This document shows, in pieces, positions 41,364-50,262 of a DNA stretch of 52,459 bases. This stretch comes from Acinetobacter tandoii DSM 14970 = CIP 107469 (lineage in GTDB: Bacteria; Pseudomonadota; Gammaproteobacteria; Pseudomonadales; Moraxellaceae). Where the stretch lies: positions 59,434 to 111,892 of the forward strand of contig NZ_KE007376.1 in assembly GCF_000400735.1 (NCBI RefSeq), written 5' to 3'. The position numbers and the translations under genes were made by a program. Position 1 is the stretch's first letter. The number at the start of each line of letters is the position of its first letter. The notes beneath the pieces were generated by a model. That model ran no database searches. It was not told the origin of the DNA and saw only the letters and a list, made by a program, of their open reading frames with translations.

Positions 41364-44300
41364 CTATTTAATCCAAAGCTCATCTTCCTGCATGATTTTT
41401 AACATTAGATTAAATAAAACCAGAACTGTCACATTTTTATTAGAGTCTATTCTTTGAAAACTGAATTGAACTCTTCGCTCAGGTGCATTCATATTAACTG
41501 GATAATTTTGTATACCTAAATTTAGCTCTTCTCCTAATATTGGCTTCATTCCAGCAATAAAACTTCTAATTCGTTGCTCATCGTCTTGATCTCGACATAC
41601 AAAATGCAAAAAATTCTTACGTAACTTACCAAAGTGTAATAATATTTTTAGAGCATCAATCTTGTTCTTTCTTTGATATATGTCAGGCCTATTCTCTTCT
41701 TGATCGTACAAATCAAGGAAGGTATTGCGTTCATTAGAACGAGACAATTTCCTGGCTTTATTGTGAAGATCCTCAAACCAACCTTCATCTATAATCTCTC
41801 CCTCAATATTTTCAACTTTTAAGTTAAATTTTTGGGGGCTCATCCATTTAGTGCACATCAATTGACATCGCTGCAGCCATACTTGAGCTTGGGGATCTTT
41901 GCTACGGGCATCTCTAAAATTTATCAAACGTTGATAAGGTGTCAGAGTACTATTCTCGATACTAAACTTCTTCTCTTGTTGGCCAACCATTGTGAATGGC
42001 TGTGTTTGCTGATGATAAGAATCAAACCATTTCTGCTGCTGAGTATAACGATTTAAGTTTATGTACTCTGTACTTGACTTCACTGGACCAAAACACTGTT
42101 CTAATACTTTTTTTGAAATGATACACGGCAAATTATAAATTCGATCGACTGCTAATAAATCCAAAACATGAAGGTAATTTGAAGCCGTTTGCTCAATACT
42201 GCTATGCCCCATCCAAGAGGCGAGCACCTGCCATTTATGTTGAATAATCTCTTCTTGAGCACGTGCTTTCATACCAAACAATAAATCCCGCATCTTTTTT
42301 GCTTTTACCCAAGGACAATCTGTGTAGGTCTTGATCATTTCTTTTGAACCGAGCAAAGTTATTGCTAGATAGTTAGCAGCACTGTGGCGTAATGTATGAA
42401 AACTAAAGCCATGATGCATACCTAATATTTGACTAAACAAATCTACTGTAATTTTGCTGATACATTGATCAGTTAATACACGATGATTCACACTAAAAAG
42501 TAGATCATCCTGCTGATTAACCAAATATTGCTCATAACAATGTTGTATGTAACGTTGTACTACTAAAAACTCATGTTCTGACAATGCAATTTTCAATGGT
42601 ATTTGACGATTCGCACTTCGCGTTTTCAGACGGCGATATGAATTGTCTCGGATATGAAGCGTTATATTATTAAAAATTGAACTTTTACCATCCTTAAAGA
42701 GTAATTCTGGGCAGATAACATCTTGTATTTTAAGACAACGGACTTCATTTAATCGAAGTCCAGTTCTATAACTCAATAAATACATCAGCTTTAAACAACT
42801 CAGATGATCGACCCACTCTGATGCCGTTGGCTCTTGACTTAAATTTTCTAGTTTTTCCAATAATTTGCCAAATAGCAAAGGACTCACTAGCCGTGCATTG
42901 CAAATTTGTAAATGCTTAAAACTTGAATTCTGTAACACCAATACCCCTGGAGCATCATAATTCTCTATACAGAATTGATGAAAATCTTTTAGGCGACCAA
43001 AACGGTATTCTGCGCTTTGGTGCATCTTACGAGAGGTTTTTCCTTTCACCGAATCTCGTTGAACTGCTTTTTCATCACGTTCACTGCTGTATTTCAATAG
43101 CTGCCGATATAAATCCTCATAGTCATCTATGGATTGTTGCTTTAAATCTAATTTATTGAGCCAAATCTCAAATATAAATTCTTTGCCAAACGATCCTAAG
43201 TAGCTTTCAATAGTTGATAATTGAAGCCCTCGTTTTTTTAAATGCATTAACCAGTGAATTAAGCGTAGTTGAGCATCAATTAAAGACTTTTCCTCCGTAT
43301 TAGCATCAACTATCTTCTCCTCTAACACCCTTCTAGTTTCTTGCCAAAAACGTAGCGTGCGTTCATCTTTATTCCTCTTTTTATCTAAACGCTCAACTTT
43401 TTGACCTTTACGTTTCTTTTGACCAAACAACATCAACTCATACGGAATCGTTTGTAATTTGCTTTGAACAGTCGGAACTTCAGGAAGTAACTGCTCTTGT
43501 TCAAAATGAATAGGGCGATTATCTGGTTCTGTGACTTGATTGTAATCATTATTCCACAGCAATCTAAATTCGGATGGCCTTAAAGCAACAGTATTAATCT
43601 CTTGCTGAAGCACATTACTCAAAAATATATCTATGCTGAGGTTTGGATTAAATTCGAGTACCATTTGCACATCATTAAATGCACGAAATCCACGGCGTTT
43701 AATTTGATATTGCAGATCCCCAAGACTTTTTTTCCTGCCTATCTTACTCAAGCTTTCTAAAATACAATCTTCAACTGAATGTTGCAGACAAAATTCTTTC
43801 TGAGTAGCTTTCAACTTTTTTAAATATTGCAAAATGAACTGCGCATATGGGTTAAAAAAAACATGTTTCCATTGGTACAACTTTCCCTGTTCTACATCGT
43901 TGCCATATTGAGAGTTTTCAACACGATAATGTAGTAACAATGGATTAGTGATTTTTTTGTAGTCCGAATGGTATAACCGAAAACAATTCAGATCTGTACC
44001 AAGCTCAATGGCCTCCTGCAATTGCTTCTGAATAGCAATCAAATGCTGTTCATCTGCACAGCCTGAAATATATATAAAACTTAAGCATAAATTTCCCCAT
44101 AAGTACTTTGGTTCATTCCAATATTCAAATGAATCTTGCCAATACTGCCTTAATTCCTTAAGTACATGGATATGTAGATGCCCCTGTTCTAACCGTGACT
44201 CTGTACTCTCAATTTTTCTAGGCAGTACGATCCGTTTAGTATGTGGATTTAGCTTAATTCTGTATGATTTTTTATCTACATTCTGGTTGAATTGCTTCCT

Positions 44301-44558
44301 TCTTTTATTAAATTCATCTTCAGTAAATTGCATCAGTTTTGATTGTTCGTCTCGGCTCAACTTTTGACTCAAACAATCAACACTATCTTTAATGTCATGC
44401 CATTTTTCAGCGATCTGCTGATCAAGTTTTTGCTGCATTTCTTTCGTCAATACTTCAGGTGGAGAAGGCTGTCTATCTAGCGACTTTTTCACCATTTTAT
44501 GAATATCAACAAATAGATCATCTAGTTGTGGTTTTATTAGTTCTTTGATTTTTTGCAT
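41364..44558 (-). CDS. Giant tyrosine recombinase-like protein (1064 residues)
   Basis: The catalytic core lies in the second half. Arg in LLSYRTGLRLNEVRCL is near 599, the HxxR box HTLRHSAANYL near 722, GHSS in LASWMGHSSIEQTASNYLHVL near 782, and the Tyr nucleophile near 795. All four classical boxes are present, so it should be active. About 500 residues precede the core, more than double the usual length, with a Lys/Gln-rich N-terminus (PSPPEVLTKEMQQKLDQQ). Another 250 residues follow. It is the last gene of a three-gene operon and starts four bases after its partner. It recalls TnpB-type recombinases of Tn554-like elements. Confidence 0.8.
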   Translation of the reverse strand: MQKIKELIKPQLDDLFVDIHKMVKKSLDRQPSPPEVLTKEMQQKLDQQIAEKWHDIKDSVDCLSQKLSRDEQSKLMQFTEDEFNKRRKQFNQNVDKKSYRIKLNPHTKRIVLPRKIESTESRLEQGHLHIHVLKELRQYWQDSFEYWNEPKYLWGNLCLSFIYISGCADEQHLIAIQKQLQEAIELGTDLNCFRLYHSDYKKITNPLLLHYRVENSQYGNDVEQGKLYQWKHVFFNPYAQFILQYLKKLKATQKEFCLQHSVEDCILESLSKIGRKKSLGDLQYQIKRRGFRAFNDVQMVLEFNPNLSIDIFLSNVLQQEINTVALRPSEFRLLWNNDYNQVTEPDNRPIHFEQEQLLPEVPTVQSKLQTIPYELMLFGQKKRKGQKVERLDKKRNKDERTLRFWQETRRVLEEKIVDANTEEKSLIDAQLRLIHWLMHLKKRGLQLSTIESYLGSFGKEFIFEIWLNKLDLKQQSIDDYEDLYRQLLKYSSERDEKAVQRDSVKGKTSRKMHQSAEYRFGRLKDFHQFCIENYDAPGVLVLQNSSFKHLQICNARLVSPLLFGKLLEKLENLSQEPTASEWVDHLSCLKLMYLLSYRTGLRLNEVRCLKIQDVICPELLFKDGKSSIFNNITLHIRDNSYRRLKTRSANRQIPLKIALSEHEFLVVQRYIQHCYEQYLVNQQDDLLFSVNHRVLTDQCISKITVDLFSQILGMHHGFSFHTLRHSAANYLAITLLGSKEMIKTYTDCPWVKAKKMRDLLFGMKARAQEEIIQHKWQVLASWMGHSSIEQTASNYLHVLDLLAVDRIYNLPCIISKKVLEQCFGPVKSSTEYINLNRYTQQQKWFDSYHQQTQPFTMVGQQEKKFSIENSTLTPYQRLINFRDARSKDPQAQVWLQRCQLMCTKWMSPQKFNLKVENIEGEIIDEGWFEDLHNKARKLSRSNERNTFLDLYDQEENRPDIYQRKNKIDALKILLHFGKLRKNFLHFVCRDQDDEQRIRSFIAGMKPILGEELNLGIQNYPVNMNAPERRVQFSFQRIDSNKNVTVLVLFNLMLKIMQEDELWIK

Positions 44559-44562
44559 ACAA

Positions 44563-46902
44563 CTATTTTCGCTCTAAGTGTTTAATCGATAAAGATTTGA
44601 CATTATCTTGCAATTGCTGGCGGGCTTGCTGTACATAGACATTCGGGATAAGTGAAGAATGCGGATGAAAAGCCTCTCGGTCACGTTGGTCATGACCATA
44701 CAGGGCCTGAATTAAGTGAAAAGCTAATGCTGGTTTACCCTCTTGCTGCTCATGCATCAAAAAGTTCATGTCAAAATGACGTAACCAATTCGAATACATA
44801 TTCTTTGGAAAGACTCCTTGCATATATGAATTCACCCATTTTCTCGATAAAGGGATTAACTTAATTTTCCTGCTCTGCCATTCTTTGACAGTTATCGGCA
44901 AGATATCTTTACTAAAAATGACCTTACCAAAAAGATCATTTACAGTTATCTTCTTCTTTGCAAAGACTTGTCTAAAAAATGAACCGTACGCTTCAATAAT
45001 TTGTTCTAAAAAGGCAGTGTAATTTTGCAGTGTTTTTATGAAAAAATCAGATAAAGGGATAAAACGACCATCTTTTCTTGCTTTACTATTTTTTTTATCA
45101 TTCACATATAAAAGCTTGAGCTCAACACAATAATCATCCAAATTCCCCAACAGGTTTTTTTTAGGCCGACTTGCCAAACTCAACAAACTGATATGCCACA
45201 TCCAACACGCATATGCATTAAGTTGATTAATAATGTGCTTATCTTCTTGGATGTTTTCGTGACAATGTCTATGTAAAATATGGAATTGCTCTTTCACAAA
45301 ATTGGGTTCAAGTGCCAGTTGGCTCCCTATCCTTCCTATAGATAATGCAGATTGCACTTTGAATTGTTGTTGCAATATTTTTAGTTCAGCCGTGTCTTCA
45401 GTAAAATGTGTGGAATGTGGTGTAAGTGCTTTTTCTAAAAAGGCTAGATATGTGCTACTGAGTTGAGTTTTCGGTAGCCCGCCATAATAGATACCAGGCA
45501 TGTGATGCTGACTATCCCGCCCAGCAATTACATGAGCAAGATATTCATTATATGTTTCATAATATATATGAAAATATAATTGAGCCTGCAGTTTTTCTAC
45601 AGTGATCGAACCTACAAACCGATTATCAAGCCAATTCTTAAGTTTCTTATTAATGTGTGTTGATGAAATTAGTGGATTCGATGCTTGTTCTATATAGTCA
45701 AACCAAGCAGAAGGTAAATGTAGTTGATGTGTCATCACTTCATTCCACCGCACATGATTTAAGCTCTTAATCTTCTGCTCTGTAATTTTAAGATTTAATT
45801 TGAGTAAATATTCGCGACGTCTACTTGAACCATTCTGGATCAAAATTCCATCTTGAATAAGCTCGTTAAAATCCATCAGTGCGACGGGTGATAATCCCGT
45901 CAAAAGTGACAATAAACATGCTGCAGCGATTGCAGCATCCCTCCAGTGCCCGGATAACTCGGTTCTCAACACATAAACAATTTGCTTCAGTATATCTGGC
46001 GCCAAATAATGTGGATTTGTAACAAAAGGAGCATGACGGCGCTGGCGATGCCGCATTAGATGCGTCGCATTATCGCTGAGTATATAATTTAAATTTTTAG
46101 ACTTTTCATCTTCTGAATAAAACTCCATTTCAGGATCTAATAGATCAACTTCACTCTCTTCATCTTTGTGAAGAGCGGCATCATAAATACTGATCTTTGC
46201 GTTATGTCCAATATCTACTTGCTTACCCGTTTTAATTTCACGAAATTTTTTGAGTTCATTTTTCGTCGGCCATTGCAAAACTTTACTTTTTTTTGACTTA
46301 CGCTGACGATGAACAACACGACGATCATCAAGTCTTTTAAAAATTATTAATAGAGCCGATAAATACTCTATGGCTTGTACTTGTTTGAAATCTTTAATAT
46401 TAAAAAGTTGATTACGATCCTCCTTTTTCAAGTTACGTTCGTACATGACATAGCGATTTAGTAGCTCACTGCATTCTTGAAATAATTCAGCATGATTAGA
46501 ATCCAGAACATATCGTGATACATAGCGAAAGAGATCACAAACATGTTTTTGCTTATTCTCAGCTTTATCAATTTTTGCAAATTCTTGATACTGCCGATAT
46601 GTTAAAAAACTCGCTTGTAGAATCAAATAACGTTCAGACGACAGCTCTTGAGTATTACTAGTAGTCGGGCATGCAAAATAACTTAAAGAAGCTAGATAAT
46701 AATATTTACCTAATTGTCTAGAACTAGATATATAGCCATATATCTGTTGTGCTTCCTTATTTAGAGCATGGGCTTTTTCACGTAAATCATCTGATAGATC
46801 GACAAATTGTGTATTCACAACATGATTGCGTAATAAACAATAATCTTTTTGGAATTTTTCTGCTAAATCTAAGAATTGCTCTTCTGTTTCAATCTTTGGC
46901 AT
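44563..46902 (-). CDS. Second large recombinase-like protein, degenerate core (779 residues)
   Basis: A 779-residue protein with tyrosine-recombinase features in its second half. LLSLLTGLSPVALMDF near 337 matches box I, but the catalytic Arg is replaced (TGLSP instead of TGLRP). NWLRHFDMNFLMHE near 710 corresponds to the HxxR helix, and LIQALYGHDQRDREAFHPHS keeps the GH. No clear Tyr nucleophile follows. It is probably a catalytically altered partner of the neighbouring giant recombinase. The N-terminal half is helical and charged. Spacing to neighbours is 12 and 4 bases, so the trio is translated from one message. Confidence 0.65.
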   Translation of the reverse strand: MPKIETEEQFLDLAEKFQKDYCLLRNHVVNTQFVDLSDDLREKAHALNKEAQQIYGYISSSRQLGKYYYLASLSYFACPTTSNTQELSSERYLILQASFLTYRQYQEFAKIDKAENKQKHVCDLFRYVSRYVLDSNHAELFQECSELLNRYVMYERNLKKEDRNQLFNIKDFKQVQAIEYLSALLIIFKRLDDRRVVHRQRKSKKSKVLQWPTKNELKKFREIKTGKQVDIGHNAKISIYDAALHKDEESEVDLLDPEMEFYSEDEKSKNLNYILSDNATHLMRHRQRRHAPFVTNPHYLAPDILKQIVYVLRTELSGHWRDAAIAAACLLSLLTGLSPVALMDFNELIQDGILIQNGSSRRREYLLKLNLKITEQKIKSLNHVRWNEVMTHQLHLPSAWFDYIEQASNPLISSTHINKKLKNWLDNRFVGSITVEKLQAQLYFHIYYETYNEYLAHVIAGRDSQHHMPGIYYGGLPKTQLSSTYLAFLEKALTPHSTHFTEDTAELKILQQQFKVQSALSIGRIGSQLALEPNFVKEQFHILHRHCHENIQEDKHIINQLNAYACWMWHISLLSLASRPKKNLLGNLDDYCVELKLLYVNDKKNSKARKDGRFIPLSDFFIKTLQNYTAFLEQIIEAYGSFFRQVFAKKKITVNDLFGKVIFSKDILPITVKEWQSRKIKLIPLSRKWVNSYMQGVFPKNMYSNWLRHFDMNFLMHEQQEGKPALAFHLIQALYGHDQRDREAFHPHSSLIPNVYVQQARQQLQDNVKSLSIKHLERK

Positions 46903-47379
46903 ATTCGCTTTCGCTTAATTTTTTATCAAATTGCATTGGTTAAATTCATTACGATCTGAACAATTTGGTAAAAGTTGATCTTTTATTGAACTCTTTGTCA
47001 GCTTAAAAAATCTAGCAAAAAATTTAGCATCCAGCTCTTTCTGAGCTTTTCTCTCAAAGCACAAGTGTTGCTGTGATTTTTCGATAAAATCATCAAGATT
47101 ATGTATCAACTGTAAGATTGCAACATAATTAGAATGTACACGTAAGCATGGCTCCGTTTGCATTAATAGCAATATTTTTTGCCAAATTTTCACATAGATT
47201 ATTTTGAACTTTGCTTGTACTACTACTTTCTGGCTCTGTTTAATCTTTTTGATTTTCAGTAGTTCTGAGTTAATTTTTACTATCTTAAATTGAACATTTT
47301 GTCGCTCAAAGCAAAAGGGCATGATAAATTGCCCCATAAATATCTCTATATTTTTTACTAAATAGTCAAATTTTAACAT
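44565..47379 (-). mobile_element. Recombinase operon of an unclassified mobile island
   Basis: Three minus-strand genes (47379-46915, 46902-44563 and, continuing beyond this span, 44558-41364) are packed with gaps of 12 and 4 bases. One small protein is followed by two very large tyrosine-recombinase relatives. This recalls Tn554, whose transposition needs TnpA, TnpB (both tyrosine recombinases) and small TnpC, but the gene order and sizes differ. The helicase gene downstream is likely cargo. Element ends were not found. Confidence 0.5.
46915..47379 (-). CDS. Small protein leading the recombinase operon (154 residues)
   Basis: A basic, helix-rich protein (KIVKINSELLKIKKIKQSQKVVV and FARFFKLTKSSIKDQLL). 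No family recognised. It precedes the 779-residue gene by 12 bases and is the first gene of the unit. By position and size it may play the part of TnpC in Tn554, an accessory to the recombinases; that is inference. Codon use is AT-rich like its neighbours. Confidence 0.5.
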   Translation of the reverse strand: MLKFDYLVKNIEIFMGQFIMPFCFERQNVQFKIVKINSELLKIKKIKQSQKVVVQAKFKIIYVKIWQKILLLMQTEPCLRVHSNYVAILQLIHNLDDFIEKSQQHLCFERKAQKELDAKFFARFFKLTKSSIKDQLLPNCSDRNEFNQCNLIKN

Positions 47380-47576
47380 TTTTATCGATATAAAAAATGA
47401 GCATATCTTTGTATATTAAAATTCATTTAATTTATCAACTAAATTTTCTCAAAATTACAATTATCAACAAATACATATGGTTTACTTATCATGGGTGGTC
47501 TAAATTTTAAAAATTCTTCCACTTTTTTTTAGTTTTCTGTTATTACATGAAACAATACCGTTGTATTACATTTTGA

Positions 47577-47621
47577 AATGCTGTGTATGCAGCATTGATC
47601 AAAAAGATTCTCTGCTATACT
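47577..47621 (+). promoter_or_regulatory. Operator-like inverted repeat and promoter of the yhfG-fic pair
   Basis: AATGCTG-N6-CAGCATT (47577-47596) is perfect. Its right half overlaps TTGATC (47595-47600), a possible -35. TATACT at 47616-47621 is a possible -10, with short 15-base spacing. Binding here would block transcription, as expected for toxin-antitoxin self-control. Confidence 0.5.
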
Positions 47622-47653
47622 TACTTCACGTGTAGCATCAATGGAGTTTCGAA

Positions 47654-47821
47654 ATGCTCAGAACCACTGAACAGAAAAAAAAATATATTCAAGCGACACG
47701 TGCGCAAAACTATCAAGCCAGCCTAAAGCTTGAAGGCATTACAACGACAGCTCAAACAACTCAACAAAGTAAAGCTGAAATCTTGCAAAAATATAAGAAG
47801 TATTCGCAACCCGAAACTTAG
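47654..47821 (+). CDS. YhfG-family Fic antitoxin, 55 residues
   Basis: A short protein, MLRTTEQKKKYIQATRAQNYQASLKLEG, then AEILQKYKKYSQPET. YhfG/FicA-type antitoxins share the pattern KxxxxxxxRxxNFQASxxLEG and inhibit the adjacent Fic protein. Twelve bases separate its stop from the fic start. ATGGAGT ten to fifteen bases before the ATG may serve as ribosome site. Confidence 0.8.
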   Translation: MLRTTEQKKKYIQATRAQNYQASLKLEGITTTAQTTQQSKAEILQKYKKYSQPET

Positions 47822-47833
47822 TCAGGTGCATGT

Positions 47834-48430
47834 ATGGATAAATATGGGGAAATGGGTGACAGCCTGTATTGTTACCCTGGCACAAATATCCTAAAGAACA
47901 AACTCAATATTCATGATGAACAAATTTTAGAACAAGCTGAACTAGAACTGTCTGGATTGGCAAGTAACTTAATTGAATATGCTGAACCACCTTACGACTT
48001 ACAATACTTAAAATCAATTCATGCGCAGCTCTTTGGCGACTTATACGACTGGGCAGGAAAGTTAAGACAAATCGATATTTCCAAAGGTGACACCCGTTTT
48101 TGTAATTTTTCCCGTATTGAAATTGAAACCAATAAACTACTCAAAACGCTTCAAGAAAAAAAATACTTTCAAGGCTTAGCACCACAACAACTGATTCCTC
48201 AACTTGCCGACTTGTATTGTGAGCTTAATGTCATACACCCATTCCGTGAAGGTAATGGACGTACACAACGGATTTTCTTTGAGCATCTGATTGCTCATTG
48301 TGGTTATGGTATTGATTGGTCTCGCATTGACTCTCAACAACAATGGATTCAAGCCAATATTGAAGGTTTTTATGGTAATTTAAATCCATTAATTAAGATT
48401 TTTGAAATATGCTTTATTCAAAATACCTAA
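47834..48430 (+). CDS. Fic-domain adenylyltransferase toxin
   Basis: A 198-residue Fic protein. LKSIHAQLFGDLYDWAGKLRQIDISKG is the usual Fic N-terminal block, and HPFREGNGRTQRIFFEHLIAHCGYGIDW has the complete active motif HxFxxGNGRxxR. Such enzymes transfer AMP to target proteins (topoisomerases in known type-1 Fic toxins). The inhibitory helix is supplied in trans by the upstream YhfG-like protein. The frame is intact. Confidence 0.9.
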   Translation: MDKYGEMGDSLYCYPGTNILKNKLNIHDEQILEQAELELSGLASNLIEYAEPPYDLQYLKSIHAQLFGDLYDWAGKLRQIDISKGDTRFCNFSRIEIETNKLLKTLQEKKYFQGLAPQQLIPQLADLYCELNVIHPFREGNGRTQRIFFEHLIAHCGYGIDWSRIDSQQQWIQANIEGFYGNLNPLIKIFEICFIQNT

Positions 48431-48457
48431 AATTTAAGTAGTCGAAGCCCACAATCC

Positions 48458-48638
48458 TTAATGAGCCATCATCTTTGCTTCAATCCACTGATTAATTTCC
48501 CAAATAAACCAACAATCACGATTCTTAGAAATCTTAATACTCTTCGGGTAATTTAGGATCGTAATATTCAGATTACTTATCCAGAATTGAATAGATCGTT
48601 AACTTAGATAGACTTTTAAGCAATGTAACTTGCCGCAT
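48458..48638 (-). pseudogene. AlpA-like prophage regulator, decayed
   Basis: From ATG at 48638 the frame reads MRQVTLLKSLSKLTIYSILDK and stops. The neighbouring frame continues KSIKISKNRDCWFIWEINQWIEAKMMAH to a stop at 48458. Together they match the AlpA layout (recognition helix, P(K)SIKIS, W...E...WI) but the SRST segment is missing and the frame is shifted. Island-type regulators of this kind normally control integrase genes. Confidence 0.65.
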
Positions 48639-48779
48639 GTTTATCAACATATGTCTCAAAAAAGTCTGCCCATACATAGATTTATGGCGTTTAGTGCTTA
48701 AATTTCAGATTAATCTTCGTCTGATGACCTGAATGGATGTTACGGATTACATGCAGGTGAATTACTCTGTGGCTGTATC

Positions 48780-49037
48780 ATGGCTTTTGTGCAATCCAAT
48801 CCATTTGATCCGAATGTTCTCTTTTGCAATAAAGCAGCCTCTTCTGCTTTTCCTGAACCAACGAACTATGTCATTGATTTGATTCAACCGACAACAGTGA
48901 TGCTGAATCAAATCTCCAAAGAAGGGATTAAATGCAAGAAATGTGGTAAGAAAAAGATAGGGGATGGAAGTTATTATCCGTCTAATTGGAACCAGCCCAT
49001 GAGTCGAGATCAGTTGAGTAAGAATCATTTTAAATGA
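48780..49037 (+). CDS. Hypothetical fragment, 85 residues, with CxxC motif
   Basis: Reads MAFVQSNPFDPNVLFCNKAASSAFPEP... IKCKKCGKKKIGDG... SNWNQPMSRDQLSKNHFK. The frame is open upstream for about 18 more codons (NGCYGLHAGELLCGCI) without a good start, so the 5' end is probably missing. CKKCGKKK suggests half of a zinc ribbon. Family unknown. The antisense frame at 48762-49028 is less protein-like. Confidence 0.4.
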   Translation: MAFVQSNPFDPNVLFCNKAASSAFPEPTNYVIDLIQPTTVMLNQISKEGIKCKKCGKKKIGDGSYYPSNWNQPMSRDQLSKNHFK

Positions 49038-49279
49038 ATAAGAGAAGGATGGCTTACCTCACTTCTCCGAATAACAATGCTATGCTTTTCAACCAAGGTT
49101 ATAAATTGGCAACTACATTTCATTCTTCTTCATGCTGGTCCTATAGCCTGTAGACAATTACTACATCATTTACATTCAATGCTCAATACAGCCTGTCAGC
49201 AGAACCGCAGCGATACTTTTTTTCGTGCATACATGTAGTGTTTAAATCCATTCATTTTTCAATGATCCTCTGCCGTTTA
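49038..49279. other. Intergenic stretch without visible features
   Basis: No open frame with supporting sites or repeats was found here. It separates the fragment at 48.8-49.0 kb from the left direct repeat. Confidence 0.4.
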
Positions 49280-49502
49280 TCACATTTATGGTCGATCTTT
49301 AACCTTGTGAAAAATGCACATACCGATCCCTTCAAACTGTCAAATTTATGTATGCATGACATTTAAAGAAAATTATCTGATCAATTTTTTTAGGTAAAAT
49401 TCATCAAGAAAAAGTTATTATTATTCATAACATCACCAATAACCACATAAAAACAATAATTTAATAAATTATTCTTCCAATTTTTTTATATTTAGTGTTA
49501 TT
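49280..49502. repeat. Left copy of a 223-bp diverged direct repeat flanking hipBA
   Basis: Shares blocks with 51879-52102: ATGGTCGATCTT, CTTGTGAAAA, CAAACTGT, ATTTAAAG/ATTTAAGG-type segments, AAAAACAATAA, TAAATTATTCTTCCA and TTTTTATATTTAGTGTTATT. Its last 35 bases encode, on the minus strand, ITLNIKKLEE-stop, the same C-terminus as the truncated phosphatase. It is therefore a relic of the 3' end of that gene plus its downstream flank. Confidence 0.85.
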
Positions 49503-49956
49503 ACCTCTAAATCCATGTTTACCACCTTCTATTACATAAGTAATTTAGAAGTATCCACGATATAAATTGCTTGCCCTCACACCTCTCCCCTCTCACGCCC
49601 AAAAAATTTATACTGAAAGGCAGATTAAGCCCGTTCGAGTTACATATAGCCGCATGCTATATTGAAAGCATTAAGAAAATATCCTCAATATTTATAGGAT
49701 TTTTAAAGTATGAACTAATTTTCGAAGAACCCTTTCTAAGTAATGTGACCTATTAGGAAAAATGAAAATACTGAAATCTCCGTATCAACAATCAGTCAAA
49801 GTACATCCTGATGATTTTCTGTAACCGATACCCAAGGACTATACCTACCCTTCTGATGTGCTGTGCAACAAAGCCCTCCTTAGCCACACTATAGCTATAG
49901 ATTAATTCCATTATTTTGTGATTTAATTAAATTATTCATTCTTAAGACCCAATTTA
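49503..49956. other. Region upstream of hipB
   Basis: Mostly AT-rich noncoding DNA between the left repeat and hipB. The last 60 bases (TTATTTTGTGATTTAATTAAATTATTC) should contain the hipBA promoter and operator; I cannot single out a clear -10/-35 pair. No gene recognised. Confidence 0.4.
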
Positions 49957-50262
49957 ATGGATTTATATTTCACTAAACCAGAAGAAGTTGTGACTCTTTT
50001 AGGTGAGCGTTTACGTAAGCAACGACTCTTTCTGGAGATGTCTCAAGCTGAGGTAGCAGCACGCGCTGGTGTCGGCGTGAATACAGTTTCGAATCTTGAA
50101 GCGGGACGAAATGTATCTGTTGAAAATTTAGTCCGTATTGCAATGGTCTTGGGTCGATTAAACGAACTTCAGGAACTATTTAAACCTCAGCTTAACAGTG
50201 TGAATGACATTCTTCGCTATGAGAGTCAAAGTAAGCGCCACCGTATTAAGAGGAAGGGATAA
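49957..50262 (+). CDS. HipB-type XRE antitoxin/repressor
   Basis: A 101-residue DNA-binding protein with an HTH_3 domain (LGERLRKQRLFLEMSQAEVAARAGVGVNTVSNLEAGRNVSVENLVRIAMVLGRL) and a basic tail (SKRHRIKRKG). It overlaps the start of hipA by one base (TAATG). It should neutralise the kinase and repress the operon. Confidence 0.85.
   Translation: MDLYFTKPEEVVTLLGERLRKQRLFLEMSQAEVAARAGVGVNTVSNLEAGRNVSVENLVRIAMVLGRLNELQELFKPQLNSVNDILRYESQSKRHRIKRKG

Noticed and set aside
48762..49028. Minus-strand frame of 88 residues opposite the CxxC fragment
   Set aside because: The plus-strand reading is more protein-like (CxxC, open upstream). The minus frame has no recognisable feature.
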